From an uncultured Bacteroidota bacterium (lineage in GTDB: Bacteria; Bacteroidota; Bacteroidia; Flavobacteriales; Flavobacteriaceae), in the NCBI GenBank assembly GCA_903920835.1, contig CAIXNQ010000152.1:1-17861 (forward strand): a stretch of DNA of 17,861 bases, written 5' to 3'. The position numbers and the translations under genes were made by a program. The notes beneath the pieces are model-generated. The model made no database searches and had not been told where the DNA came from. It saw only the letters and a list, made by a program, of their open reading frames with translations. Position 1 is the first letter of the stretch, and each line of letters opens with the position of its first letter. Of this stretch, positions 1-6,238 are shown piece after piece.

Positions 1-629
1 ATTTTATTTAGATTCAAATATAGACTTGCTGGATTTATGAAAGTGTTTTCGGCATAAAATTCCATACAGAAATTTGCTTCATAAATATCGCCTCTTTGAA
101 TATGGGCTAACATTTTAGAAACTTTTTCAATATAATTCTTTTTTGAAATGCGTTGATTTATTTCTATTGCGTTTTTTTGTTCTTCAGTAGCAATGATTGT
201 TTTTTCTATTTCTTCAAAATCTGAAGCTAATTCGTCGTCACAACAATTCAGATAAGCAATTTCTAACTTTTTGTCTTTAAGTAGAAATAGTTTTTTGGGT
301 TGAAAGAAAAACAAATCTGGAAACTGAAGTCCGTCAAAATTAGTTGAAATTAAGGGCTCGATATCGTTCTTTAAATCATAAGTCAAGTAACCAAAAAGCC
401 AGTCTTTGGTAGCTTGTTGATAATTTTTTAATTCATCAAACGCATTGAAATAATCGGTTTGTAAAGAAGTAAATGAATCGACTGCAACTATTAAATCATA
501 TTGCGAATGTTTGTCGGGAAATGAATTGGAATCTAAAAAAACAACTTCTCTAAATTGCTGCGACCATTGAAAGATTTGGTTTTTAAACAATTCAGTATTG
601 GCAACAGTTTTAATTTCAATTTTTCTCAA
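1..629 (-). CDS. pabB: Chorismate-binding enzyme, PabB-like (aminodeoxychorismate synthase component I), partial
   Basis: The reverse strand is open from 629 to the left edge, giving about 209 N-terminal residues; the C-terminal part lies outside the window. Near residues 168-182 it reads HIQRGDIYEANFC, which matches the start of the chorismate-binding domain in flavobacterial PabB-type proteins. That family, with a glutamine amidotransferase partner, converts chorismate to aminodeoxychorismate for folate synthesis. The region before this is the poorly conserved N-terminal lobe. No ATG lies at the 5' end: an in-frame TAG sits just upstream, and the first usual initiator is TTG at 629-627, so a TTG start is inferred. 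The gene begins 10 bp after the thrB stop, which suggests co-transcription with it. Anthranilate synthase TrpE or isochorismate synthase are alternatives, because the catalytic core is missing. Confidence 0.72.
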   Translation of the reverse strand, partial: MRKIEIKTVANTELFKNQIFQWSQQFREVVFLDSNSFPDKHSQYDLIVAVDSFTSLQTDYFNAFDELKNYQQATKDWLFGYLTYDLKNDIEPLISTNFDGLQFPDLFFFQPKKLFLLKDKKLEIAYLNCCDDELASDFEEIEKTIIATEEQKNAIEINQRISKKNYIEKVSKMLAHIQRGDIYEANFCMEFYAENTFINPASLYLNLNK

Positions 630-639
630 ACGACTTGAA

Positions 640-1569
640 TTAATTATTAACTATTTCTGAAACTCCAGTGGCATTTATTTTAGAAATATGAATATCGAAA
701 GGAATAGTTGTTTTTTTGTATTCGTGCTTCATTGCTTTTGCAACTTCTTGGGCAGTTTGGTTATCCTTACATAAAGCAAAAATTGATGGACCTGCTCCTG
801 AAATTCCTGCTCCCAAAGCACCTTTATACTTTGCCACTGCAACGACTTCATCAAAATTTGGAATAAACTTTTTCCGAAGCGGTTCAACCAATACATCTTT
901 CAACGAACGACCAATCAAATCATAATCATTTGTGTATAATCCAGCAACCAAACCTCCTAAATTTCCCCATTGAGTAATGGCATCTTTCAAAGGAATTAAG
1001 GGTTGAAGGACAGCTCTAGCATCGGCAGTTTTAACTTCAATATGTGGGTGCAAAACTACTGCGTGAAGAGATTCCGGGCTTTCGATTCTAATAACGTCTA
1101 AAGGATCATAACCTCGAACTAACGTAAAACCACCCAGAAGGCAAGGCGCTACATTATCGGCATGTTCACAACCACTCGCAACCACTTCACCTTTCATTGC
1201 AAAAGCAATCAATTCATTTCTTGAAAAGGGTTTTCCAAGCAATTGATTTATCCCGAATACAGCTCCTGCAGCACTCGCCGATGAACTTCCAATGCCACTT
1301 CCGGCTTTTATTTTTTTAATGATTTCAATTTCAAATCCAAAATCGGGGTTAATTTTTTCTAGTAATGCTAATGCAGCAACTCCTGCAACATTTTTAGTTG
1401 TTTCTAATGGCAAATCTGCGCCTGAAATCTTAGTGATTCTAACTCCTTTTTCAGTGACTTTATTTATAATCATTTCGTCACCGATGGTTTCTAAACAAAG
1501 TCCCATAACGTCAAAACCACAATTTAGATTGGCGATGGTGGCGGGACAAAATATTTTAATGGAATTCAT
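640..1569 (-). CDS. thrB: Homoserine kinase
   Basis: A 309-residue GHMP-superfamily kinase, the usual ThrB length. It phosphorylates L-homoserine with ATP in threonine synthesis, in the cytoplasm. Residues 9-24 (PATIANLNCGFDVMGL) form the N-terminal GHMP signature. Residues 88-101 (KAGSGIGSSSASAA) are the glycine/serine-rich ATP-phosphate loop. Residues 133-147 (GCEHADNVAPCLLGG) are typical of ThrB, and GAGISGAGPS (253-262) is the C-terminal GHMP motif. The ATG at 1569 begins MNSIKIFCPAT, the expected family N-terminus. It lies between kdsB (62 bp upstream) and the PabB-like gene (10 bp downstream). The usual partners thrA and thrC are not in the window, which is odd because Bacteroidetes often carry thrA-thrB-thrC together. 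Identification is firm. Confidence 0.95.
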   Translation of the reverse strand: MNSIKIFCPATIANLNCGFDVMGLCLETIGDEMIINKVTEKGVRITKISGADLPLETTKNVAGVAALALLEKINPDFGFEIEIIKKIKAGSGIGSSSASAAGAVFGINQLLGKPFSRNELIAFAMKGEVVASGCEHADNVAPCLLGGFTLVRGYDPLDVIRIESPESLHAVVLHPHIEVKTADARAVLQPLIPLKDAITQWGNLGGLVAGLYTNDYDLIGRSLKDVLVEPLRKKFIPNFDEVVAVAKYKGALGAGISGAGPSIFALCKDNQTAQEVAKAMKHEYKKTTIPFDIHISKINATGVSEIVNN

Positions 1570-1631
1570 GGGTTTCCGATATTTATTAGATTAAGATTGG
1601 TAGATAGAAGTGTTGGTCTAATGTATATTTT

Positions 1632-2369
1632 TTATTTTTTAGAATCTAAATACATTCTTGCTTTTATTAAATCCTCTTCTGTGTCAATCCCGAAACTGAT
1701 ATGATTAGTTTGAACCATTTTAATTCGTTTTCCAAATTCAAGATAGCGAAGTTGCTCTAATTTTTCGGTGGTTTCAAGCATTTTCATTGGTAATTTTGAA
1801 AACGCTATCAAAGCTTCTTTTCTGAAAGCATAAATTCCGATGTGTTGAAAATAATCAGCTATTGCATTTGATTCTCTTGGATAAGGTATTGTTGCTCTAG
1901 AGAAATAAAGCGCAAAACCTGATTGATCGACAACAACTTTTACATTATTTGGATTGTTAATTTCATCAGCATCAGTGATTTTTCTCATTAATGAAGCTAG
2001 ATCGATTTTTCTATCTTCGTCGTTTTTAAATACTTTTATAAGTTGTTCTAAAGGTTTTTTTTCTGTAAAAGGTTCATCTCCCTGAACATTTACAATTATA
2101 TCTACATCAAAATCTGCAATAGCTTCGGCAATTCTGTCGCTTCCAGATTCATGAGTTTTTTTGCTCATAAGTGCTTTGCCTCCATTTGATTGAATTTCAT
2201 TAAAAATCAAATTTGAGTCAGTTACAACAAAAACGTCATCAAATAAATTTGTTTCAAAAGTAGCCTGATAAGTTCTTAATATTACCGATTTACCTCCTAA
2301 ATCTTGTATTAATTTAGCTGGAAATCGAGTCGAATCATATCGGGCGGGAATTACGGCAATAATTTTCAT
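1632..2369 (-). CDS. kdsB: 3-deoxy-manno-octulosonate cytidylyltransferase (CMP-Kdo synthetase)
   Basis: A 245-residue protein of normal KdsB length. It activates Kdo with CTP to CMP-Kdo, the donor for the inner core of lipopolysaccharide, in the cytoplasm. The N-terminus MKIIAVIPARYDSTRFPAKL holds the nucleotide-binding signature of sugar cytidylyltransferases. VVTDSN (48-53), ESGSDRIAEA (74-83) and NVQGDEPF (94-101) are further conserved KdsB blocks that bind CTP and the metal. HIGIYAFRKEAL near residue 176 is the family sugar-binding region. It is the first gene after a good Bacteroidetes promoter at 2390-2419 and probably heads a kdsB-thrB-pabB transcript, although the 62-bp gap to thrB leaves room for a separate thrB start. 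Confidence 0.95.
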   Translation of the reverse strand: MKIIAVIPARYDSTRFPAKLIQDLGGKSVILRTYQATFETNLFDDVFVVTDSNLIFNEIQSNGGKALMSKKTHESGSDRIAEAIADFDVDIIVNVQGDEPFTEKKPLEQLIKVFKNDEDRKIDLASLMRKITDADEINNPNNVKVVVDQSGFALYFSRATIPYPRESNAIADYFQHIGIYAFRKEALIAFSKLPMKMLETTEKLEQLRYLEFGKRIKMVQTNHISFGIDTEEDLIKARMYLDSKK

Positions 2370-2389
2370 TTGATAATTAAATATTGTTG

Positions 2390-2419
2390 CAAATATAAAG
2401 CGGGTAAGTTGAAAAACAA
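2390..2419 (-). promoter_or_regulatory. Promoter of kdsB, Bacteroidetes type
   Basis: On the minus strand TATATTTG (2397-2390) is an exact match to the Bacteroidetes -7 consensus TAnnTTTG. A TTG (2419-2417) lies 19 bp upstream, the usual -33 to -7 spacing. Transcription would start near 2384, leaving a leader of about 15 nt before the kdsB ATG. Confidence 0.65.
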
Positions 2420-2433
2420 TAATTGCATTTCTA

Positions 2434-2464
2434 CAAAAAAAAACCTATCTAAACGATAGGTTTT
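2434..2464 (-). terminator. Rho-independent terminator after the ATP-grasp gene
   Basis: The arms AAAACCTATC (2440-2449) and GATAGGTTTT (2455-2464) form a 10-bp stem with a 5-nt loop. Read on the minus strand, the stem is followed by a continuous T-run of eight (2441-2434, partly within the stem). It lies 27 bp past the stop codon at 2491, so it ends the esterase/ATP-grasp transcript and insulates the kdsB promoter just beyond it. Confidence 0.88.
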
Positions 2465-2490
2465 GTTATAATTACGAGAGAAAAATTAAT

Positions 2491-3432
2491 TTACTTTGCT
2501 GAATCTTTAATAAATGTTCCCCAAGTAAGGTTGTTTTGTCCTGGTTTTTGTTTTTTGGCAGCTGCTATCGCCATTTTTGCAGCTTCTTCCACAACCCACT
2601 CAAAGTTTTCTGCTCCAACCGAGGTTAATTCGGCGTCAGGAGCCGGATTTCCAAAATCAATTGCATACGGAATGCCGTCACGAACAGCAAATTCAACGGT
2701 GTTAAAATCATATCCTAAACCTTTACACAATCGAAGGGTGTAATCTTTTATAGTTGCCATTAACTTTTTATCTGTATTTGGATTTTCAACAACGTAACGC
2801 AAGTGGTGTGGATTTCTTGGCTCATAAGGCATAATTCTGACTGCTTTTCCGCCCAAACAATAAACGCGATAGTAATCTTGAAATACAATTTCTTCTTGCA
2901 ATAGCATTACTAACTGACCTGTTTCTTGGTGTTTTTGCCAAAATTCTTCTTTGTTTTCAAGTCGGTAAACATTTTTCCAACCACCACCAGCATAAGGTTT
3001 CATGTAAGCTGGAAAACCAATATAATCAAATATACCATCCCAATCCATTGGAAATTTTAAATTTCTAAACGATTTTGAAGTCGTGTCTGTTGGGTGTTCT
3101 GCCGACGGAAGAATCACTGTGTTTGGTAGCGGAACACCTAGTGTGTCTGCCAAGCAGTTGTTAAAAAATTTGTCATCTGCACTCCACCAAAACGGATTAT
3201 TGATAACGTTAGTTCCTGTCAAAGCTGCATTTTTTAAATAAGCTCTATAAAAAGGAACATCTTGCGAAATTCGGTCAATAATTACGGCATATTCGCCACC
3301 TTTGTTTTGAACAACTTTGTCTATTGAAACCGCTTCCGCAACAATATCTTTTTCGTTTTTACTGTTGACACGGTCAATAAAAGCTTGCGGAAACGTGTCT
3401 TCCATTCCAAATAAAATTCCTATTTTTTTCAT
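2491..3432 (-). CDS. ATP-grasp domain protein, substrate unknown
   Basis: A 313-residue cytoplasmic protein with an ATP-grasp layout. An N-terminal Rossmann-like pre-ATP domain starts MKKIGILFGMED. DKFFNNCLADTLGVPLPNT (87-105) resembles the helix and strand opening the ATP-grasp fold. MKPYAGGGWKNVYRL (144-158) carries the ATP-binding lysine K145 and a glycine loop, and LLQEEI (177-182) is the hinge. NTVEFAVRDGIPYAIDFGNPAPD (244-266) carries the metal ligands E247, D259 and N262. The family joins a carboxylate to an amine or thiol through an acyl-phosphate; RimK-like and D-Ala-D-Ala-ligase-like enzymes share this arrangement. I cannot tell the substrates. It follows the esterase gene by 63 bp in the same direction, which suggests a joint role, and a strong terminator closes the pair. 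Confidence 0.8.
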   Translation of the reverse strand: MKKIGILFGMEDTFPQAFIDRVNSKNEKDIVAEAVSIDKVVQNKGGEYAVIIDRISQDVPFYRAYLKNAALTGTNVINNPFWWSADDKFFNNCLADTLGVPLPNTVILPSAEHPTDTTSKSFRNLKFPMDWDGIFDYIGFPAYMKPYAGGGWKNVYRLENKEEFWQKHQETGQLVMLLQEEIVFQDYYRVYCLGGKAVRIMPYEPRNPHHLRYVVENPNTDKKLMATIKDYTLRLCKGLGYDFNTVEFAVRDGIPYAIDFGNPAPDAELTSVGAENFEWVVEEAAKMAIAAAKKQKPGQNNLTWGTFIKDSAK

Positions 3433-3495
3433 ATAATTTAATTTAAAGATTTGATTAATTTTTAACTTTACTAAAGACTGACAAAAGACTTATGA

Positions 3496-4206
3496 CTAGA
3501 ATCTAATTCTCGACAAATAATGTGGAAACATCTCTTTCCAAATTGGCCAATCATGTTCTCTGTTTTGTCGAATATCAAGCCAATGTGAAACATCTTTATG
3601 TGCCAAAACACGGCTTAATTTTAGATTTGCATCAAAACAAATATCCCAGTTTGATGTTCCTAAAACAATGTCCATGTTCCAAAGTTCATGATCGTTGAGA
3701 CCTGGCAAATAATCTTCTGGACTGTTGTAAAAAACAGTATCATCGTGAAAGCCATCCATAAAACTCCTGATTGAAAATGCGCCACTCATCGAGAACATGT
3801 GACTGACATATCCGGGATGACGGAACGCAAAATTTGCTGCATGATAGCCTCCAAAACTGCAACCAGCAACGGCTACTTTTCCTGCACCTGTGTTGTTTTT
3901 GATGCGCTCTACAATTTCGTGACAAATCATTTTGTCATACCAACTGTGGTTTTGTATTCTATGAACAGGATGAATTTGTTTGTTATAAAAGCTGTCTTTA
4001 TCAATGCTATCTGGACAAAAAATCTGGATTAACCCTTGCTCAATATACCAGCGAGCTGATTCAATTAGACCTTGGTCTTTGTTTTCGTGGTAGCTTCCCA
4101 TTGAAGTCGGGAAAAGAACTACAGGGAAGCCCGAATGACCAAAAACGAGCATCTGAATTTCTTTGTTTAAATTGGGTGAGTTCCATTTGAAATATTCTTC
4201 TTTCAT
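3496..4206 (-). CDS. Esterase-family alpha/beta hydrolase (esterase D/Fes-like)
   Basis: A 236-residue protein with no signal peptide, so probably cytoplasmic. Residues 27-41 (FPVVLFPTSMGSYHE) form the oxyanion-side strand and loop of esterase-D-type hydrolases. AGCSFGGYHA (114-123) is the nucleophile elbow GxSxG with Ser117. EHDWPIWKE (217-225) supplies the likely catalytic His218, and an Asp near 188 (TSNWDICFD) is a candidate acid. The family hydrolyses acyl or thioester bonds; the substrate is unknown. It is upstream of the ATP-grasp gene by 63 bp, same strand, shared terminator. A bond-making ATP-grasp beside a bond-breaking esterase suggests a small shared pathway, but that is inference. 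The ATG at 4206 fits the expected N-terminus. No exact TAnnTTTG promoter was seen upstream. Confidence 0.82.
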   Translation of the reverse strand: MKEEYFKWNSPNLNKEIQMLVFGHSGFPVVLFPTSMGSYHENKDQGLIESARWYIEQGLIQIFCPDSIDKDSFYNKQIHPVHRIQNHSWYDKMICHEIVERIKNNTGAGKVAVAGCSFGGYHAANFAFRHPGYVSHMFSMSGAFSIRSFMDGFHDDTVFYNSPEDYLPGLNDHELWNMDIVLGTSNWDICFDANLKLSRVLAHKDVSHWLDIRQNREHDWPIWKEMFPHYLSRIRF

Positions 4207-4530
4207 CTGAAATATTTTGGTTTATAATTATTTCAAACAATTTTAATGATTATTGAGTAGATAACCAATAAAAAAATGCACTACAACAAATTATTATCAA
4301 AAGTGATTATTATTACAAAAAAAACTAATTATTGTATAAAAATGACCATTTCAAAATATAATATATTGTTTTTTCAACAATAAAAAAAGTCGTCATAAAT
4401 CTGATAAATTAAATTTATTTCAGATTTAAAACGACATTTATGGTCTATTTTGAACTTTGATTACAAATTAATACATAAAATCGTAATAATAAAACGGCAT
4501 ATATAAAAATTACTTCAATTAAAAACAAGA
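4207..4530. other. Intergenic region between esterase and porX genes
   Basis: A 324-bp very AT-rich stretch with no credible open frame. It holds the porX terminator hairpin at 4382-4435 and must contain the promoter of the esterase gene (minus strand). No exact TAnnTTTG box was found within about 120 bp of the esterase start; a poor variant ending in TTTG occurs near 4239-4246. Nothing else was recognised. Confidence 0.6.
4382..4435 (-). terminator. Long hairpin terminator after porX
   Basis: Three nested paired segments form an imperfect hairpin: GTCGT (4389-4393) with ACGAC (4431-4435), AAATCTG (4397-4403) with CAGATTT (4421-4427), and ATAAAT (4404-4409) with ATTTAT (4413-4418). On the minus strand the stem is followed at once by seven T (4388-4382). 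It lies about 95 bp past the porX stop, so porX ends in a long AT-rich 3' untranslated region. Confidence 0.75.
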
Positions 4531-6084
4531 TTATTTTGGATTAAAAACTAAAAACGGAACTATCATTTCTTCGAGAGAGATGCCTCCGTGCTGATAGGTG
4601 TTTTTATAGTAACTGGCATAATAATTTAGGTTATTTACATAAGCAAGAAAAAAATCATTCTTAGCAAAAATATAAGAACTGCTCATGTTTATTGAAGGCA
4701 ATCCAATGGTTTTAGGGTCTTTTACAGCATAAACATCTTTGTCTTCAAAGGTTAGGCTTCTTCCAGTTTTGTAGCGTAAATTTAAGCTTGTGTTTTTGTC
4801 GCCCACCACTTTTGAAGGGTTTTTAACATTAATTGTTCCGTGGTCGGTTGTGATAATTAACTTGAAACCTAGTTTTTGTGCTTGTTGAATAATGTCGAGT
4901 AAGGGAGAGTTTTTGAACCAACTTAAAGTCAGTGAACGATAAGCTTTATCGTCTGAAGCGAGTTCTTTAACAACATCCATTTCTGTTTTTGCATGTGAAA
5001 GCATGTCAACAAAATTGTAAACTAAAGTAACTAAATCATTGTTTTTATATGATTTGAAGTTTTCGGCAAGTTTTTTTCCGCTGGTCAAGTTGGTGATTTT
5101 AAAATAGTCTTGTTTGATGTTTAAGCCCAATCTTTTAAGATGTGCCGTTAAAAATTCGGCTTCATAAAGATTTTTTCCGCCATCTTCAACATCGTTTTTC
5201 CAATATTGTGGAAATTGTTTTTCCATTTCGAGCGGCGTCAATCCTGAGAAAATAGCGTTTCGAGCATATTGAGTAGCTGTTGGTAAAATTGCATAATAGG
5301 GAACTTCTTTTTCTAGTTTGTAATAATTTGCGACCACGCTTTCAAAAGATTTCCATTGGTCGTAGCGCAAATTATCTATGACAACGAAAAGAATTGGCTT
5401 GTCTTTTTTAACAATTTCGGGTACAACTAATTCTCTAAAAAGTGTGTGCGATTGAACTGGTTTTTCTGCTTTTGGTGCAAACCAGTTGACATAATTTCGT
5501 TCTACAAATTTTCCGAACTGCATGTTGGCTTCTACTTTTTGAGATTCTAGTATTTCAACCATGCTTTGATCATTGATGTTTTCTAGTTCAAGCTCCCAAA
5601 AGACTAACTTTTTGTAGAGTTCAATCCAGTCTTCAAAAGAGTTGACCATCGAGAGTTCCATGGAGATTTTTCGGAATTCTTTTTGATAATCGAGGGTTGT
5701 TTTTTCGGAAACAAGTCTTGAATGGTCTAGATTTTTCTTTAAACTCAATAAAATCTGGTTTGGATTGACGGGTTTTATGAGATAATCTGCAATTTTGGAG
5801 CCAATGGCTTCTTCCATGATATATTCTTCTTCGCTTTTTGTAATCATAATGATGGGCGTTGAAGATTTTTTTTCTTTCATTTCAGAAAGAGTTTCGAGAC
5901 CGCTCATTCCGGGCATATTTTCGTCGAGGAAAACAATATCGAAATTGCCTTCGTCGAAAATATCTATGGCATCGCGACCGTTGTTTGAAGTTGTAACGTG
6001 ATAGTTTTTCTTTTCGAGAAAAAGGATGTGTGGTTTTAGCAAATCGATTTCGTCATCGACCCAAAGAATTTTTATTTGATCCAT
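4531..6084 (-). CDS. porX: T9SS response regulator PorX (receiver + PglZ/alkaline-phosphatase-like domain)
   Basis: A 517-residue protein matching PorX of Bacteroidetes in length and order. Residues 1-125 form a CheY-like receiver with D10/D11, phospho-acceptor D54 (VFLDENMPG), T82 and K104 (LIKPV). A helical linker spans about 126-210. The C-terminal half is a PglZ/alkaline-phosphatase-superfamily domain with likely zinc ligands and nucleophile at D237 (VVIDNLRYD), T271 (PTATQYAR), D360/H364 (FVDMLSH), D414/H415 (TTDHGT) and H499 (YQHGG). PorX, with kinase PorY and sigma factor SigP, controls type IX secretion genes, and its effector domain is reported to cleave oligonucleotides. All expected catalytic residues are present, so it should be active. 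porY is not in the window. Upstream lies a gene for a T9SS-tagged secreted protein. A hairpin at 6124-6147 sits 40-63 bp before the ATG. Confidence 0.95.
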   Translation of the reverse strand: MDQIKILWVDDEIDLLKPHILFLEKKNYHVTTSNNGRDAIDIFDEGNFDIVFLDENMPGMSGLETLSEMKEKKSSTPIIMITKSEEEYIMEEAIGSKIADYLIKPVNPNQILLSLKKNLDHSRLVSEKTTLDYQKEFRKISMELSMVNSFEDWIELYKKLVFWELELENINDQSMVEILESQKVEANMQFGKFVERNYVNWFAPKAEKPVQSHTLFRELVVPEIVKKDKPILFVVIDNLRYDQWKSFESVVANYYKLEKEVPYYAILPTATQYARNAIFSGLTPLEMEKQFPQYWKNDVEDGGKNLYEAEFLTAHLKRLGLNIKQDYFKITNLTSGKKLAENFKSYKNNDLVTLVYNFVDMLSHAKTEMDVVKELASDDKAYRSLTLSWFKNSPLLDIIQQAQKLGFKLIITTDHGTINVKNPSKVVGDKNTSLNLRYKTGRSLTFEDKDVYAVKDPKTIGLPSINMSSSYIFAKNDFFLAYVNNLNYYASYYKNTYQHGGISLEEMIVPFLVFNPK

Positions 6085-6123
6085 AGTTGTTTTATTTTTA
6101 ATGGTGCAATTTAGTTTTATATC

Positions 6124-6147
6124 AGTTTAATTATTGGTAATTAAACT
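6124..6147. repeat. Perfect inverted repeat upstream of porX
   Basis: The arms AGTTTAATTA (6124-6133) and TAATTAAACT (6138-6147) are exact reverse complements around a TTGG spacer. It lies 40 bp before the porX ATG and 91 bp past the stop of the beta-helix gene. No T-run follows on the minus strand, so it is a poor intrinsic terminator for that gene. Its position suits an operator or leader hairpin for porX. No exact TAnnTTTG was found in this gap, so the porX promoter remains unplaced. Confidence 0.5.
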
Positions 6148-6238
6148 ATAAAATAACGAATAAAAATTACTTTTATTAGAAATCTAATATTTAATTTGAT
6201 TTTGAAGAGAAAAATTTCAGTTGAAAGTATCCTGATAA

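Noticed and set aside
1575..1613. TTAGA/TCTAA pairing in the kdsB-thrB gap as a regulatory hairpin
   Set aside because: Arms are only five bases with a loop of over 20 nt, expected by chance in AT-rich DNA.
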